A stretch of 5,782 nt of DNA from JBBDMC01 sp964441935 (lineage in GTDB: Bacteria > Pseudomonadota > Alphaproteobacteria > Rhizobiales > Kaistiaceae), in assembly GCA_964441935.1 (NCBI GenBank), contig CAYTXI010000135.1, forward strand, positions 1 through 5,782, given 5' to 3'. A model generated the notes under the pieces. That model worked only from the letters and a program-made list of their open reading frames with translations, searched no databases and had not been told where the DNA came from. The position numbers and the translations under genes were made by a program. Of this stretch, positions 5,225 to 5,782 are shown in pieces (positions within the stretch are counted from its first letter, which is position 1; each line of letters starts with the position of its first letter).

Positions 5225-5782
5225 ATGACGATCAATCTGAAAATGCCCGAGATCAAGGAGCTTAAGCCCAAGATCACCGTGTTCGGCATCGGCGGCGCCG
5301 GCGGCAACGCGGTCAACAACATGATCCGCTCCGGTCTCATGGGCTGCGAGTTCGTGGTCGCCAATACCGACAGCCAGGCGCTGACGGCGTCGAAGGCGGA
5401 GCGCATGATCCAGATGGGCGTCGCGGTGACCGAGGGGCTCGGTGCCGGGTCACAGCCGGAAGTCGGTCGCGCCGCGGCGGAGGAGGCGATCGACGAGATC
5501 AGCGACCATCTCAGCGGCTCGCACATGGTGTTCGTCACCGCCGGCATGGGCGGCGGCACGGGAACGGGCGCGGCGCCGATCATCGCGCGCACTGCGCGCG
5601 AGCAGGGCATCCTCACCGTCGGTGTCGTCACCAAGCCGTTCCAGTTCGAGGGCGTGCGTCGCATGCGGGTCGCCGATCAGGGCATCAAGGACCTGCAGGA
5701 GTGCGTCGACACGCTGATCGTGATTCCCAACCAGAACCTGTTCCGCATTGCCAACGAGAAGACCACCTTCGCCGACGCCTTC
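5225..5782 (+). CDS. ftsZ: Cell division protein FtsZ, 3' end outside window
   Basis: FtsZ is the tubulin-like GTPase that polymerises at mid-cell to form the division ring; FtsA, encoded just upstream, ties it to the membrane. The first 186 codons are present and the frame is open at the window edge. Seen are a short N-terminal tail (MTINLKMPEIKELKPK, 1-16), the nucleotide-binding ITVFGIGGAGGNAVNNMI (17-34), NTDSQAL (47-53), VTEGLGAGSQPEVGRAAAEE (68-87), and the tubulin signature GGGTGTG at 109-115 within VTAGMGGGTGTGAAPI (104-119). The T7 catalytic loop, C-terminal linker and FtsA-binding tail are not in the window. An in-frame stop at 5201 means ATG 5225 is the earliest start. ftsZ is separated from ftsA by 105 bases, unlike the overlapping upstream genes, which leaves room for separate regulation. 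The extended tail and GLGAGSQPEVGRAAAEE block fit alphaproteobacterial FtsZ. Confidence 0.98.
   Translation, partial: MTINLKMPEIKELKPKITVFGIGGAGGNAVNNMIRSGLMGCEFVVANTDSQALTASKAERMIQMGVAVTEGLGAGSQPEVGRAAAEEAIDEISDHLSGSHMVFVTAGMGGGTGTGAAPIIARTAREQGILTVGVVTKPFQFEGVRRMRVADQGIKDLQECVDTLIVIPNQNLFRIANEKTTFADAF

Noticed and set aside
1..5782. Search for mobile elements, CRISPR repeats, tRNA, riboswitch or an unknown gene cassette.
   Set aside because: No spaced direct repeats, transposase motifs or tRNA-like sequence were seen. Conserved dcw genes fill all but about 270 bases of the window.

Overview
This window is a stretch of the division and cell wall (dcw) cluster from an alphaproteobacterium. 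All genes lie on the plus strand in the order murC (3' part), murB, ddl, ftsQ, ftsA, ftsZ (5' part). The DNA is strongly GC-rich. The FtsA and FtsZ sequences look most like those of Hyphomicrobiales (Rhizobiales): FtsZ begins MTINL and FtsA has a SLPIGYSLDG...RGMVGQRLGVDMHVV block. That placement comes from remembered family appearance, not from a search. The gene order is the classical alphaproteobacterial one.

Layout. Bases 1-880 are the last 292 codons of murC. murB (877-1839) overlaps it by an ATGA junction. A 165-base gap (1840-2004) follows. It holds a hairpin, a 10-base palindrome and a TTAAC/TTAAC pair that resembles an imperfect CtrA site, and ends in a strong ribosome binding site for ddl. 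ddl (2005-2925) overlaps ftsQ (GTG start, 2913-3809) by 13 bases, and ftsQ overlaps ftsA (GTG start, 3806-5119) by a GTGA junction. A second gap of 105 bases (5120-5224) with a GC-rich stem-loop precedes ftsZ (5225 to the window end, 186 codons seen). The junctions suggest three translational blocks: murC-murB, ddl-ftsQ-ftsA and ftsZ.

How they work together. MurB makes UDP-MurNAc and MurC adds its first amino acid, L-alanine. Ddl makes the D-Ala-D-Ala end of the pentapeptide. FtsZ polymerises into the division ring, FtsA ties it to the membrane, and FtsQ links it to the later periplasmic and membrane divisome. The window therefore joins cytoplasmic precursor supply to septum assembly.

No mobile element, CRISPR array, RNA gene or unknown gene system was seen. 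All coding space is explained by conserved genes. The points worth a second look are small: regulatory-looking sequence in the two gaps, an AT-rich rare-codon island inside ddl, and a few substitutions in otherwise conserved motifs. I do not see a new biological system here.
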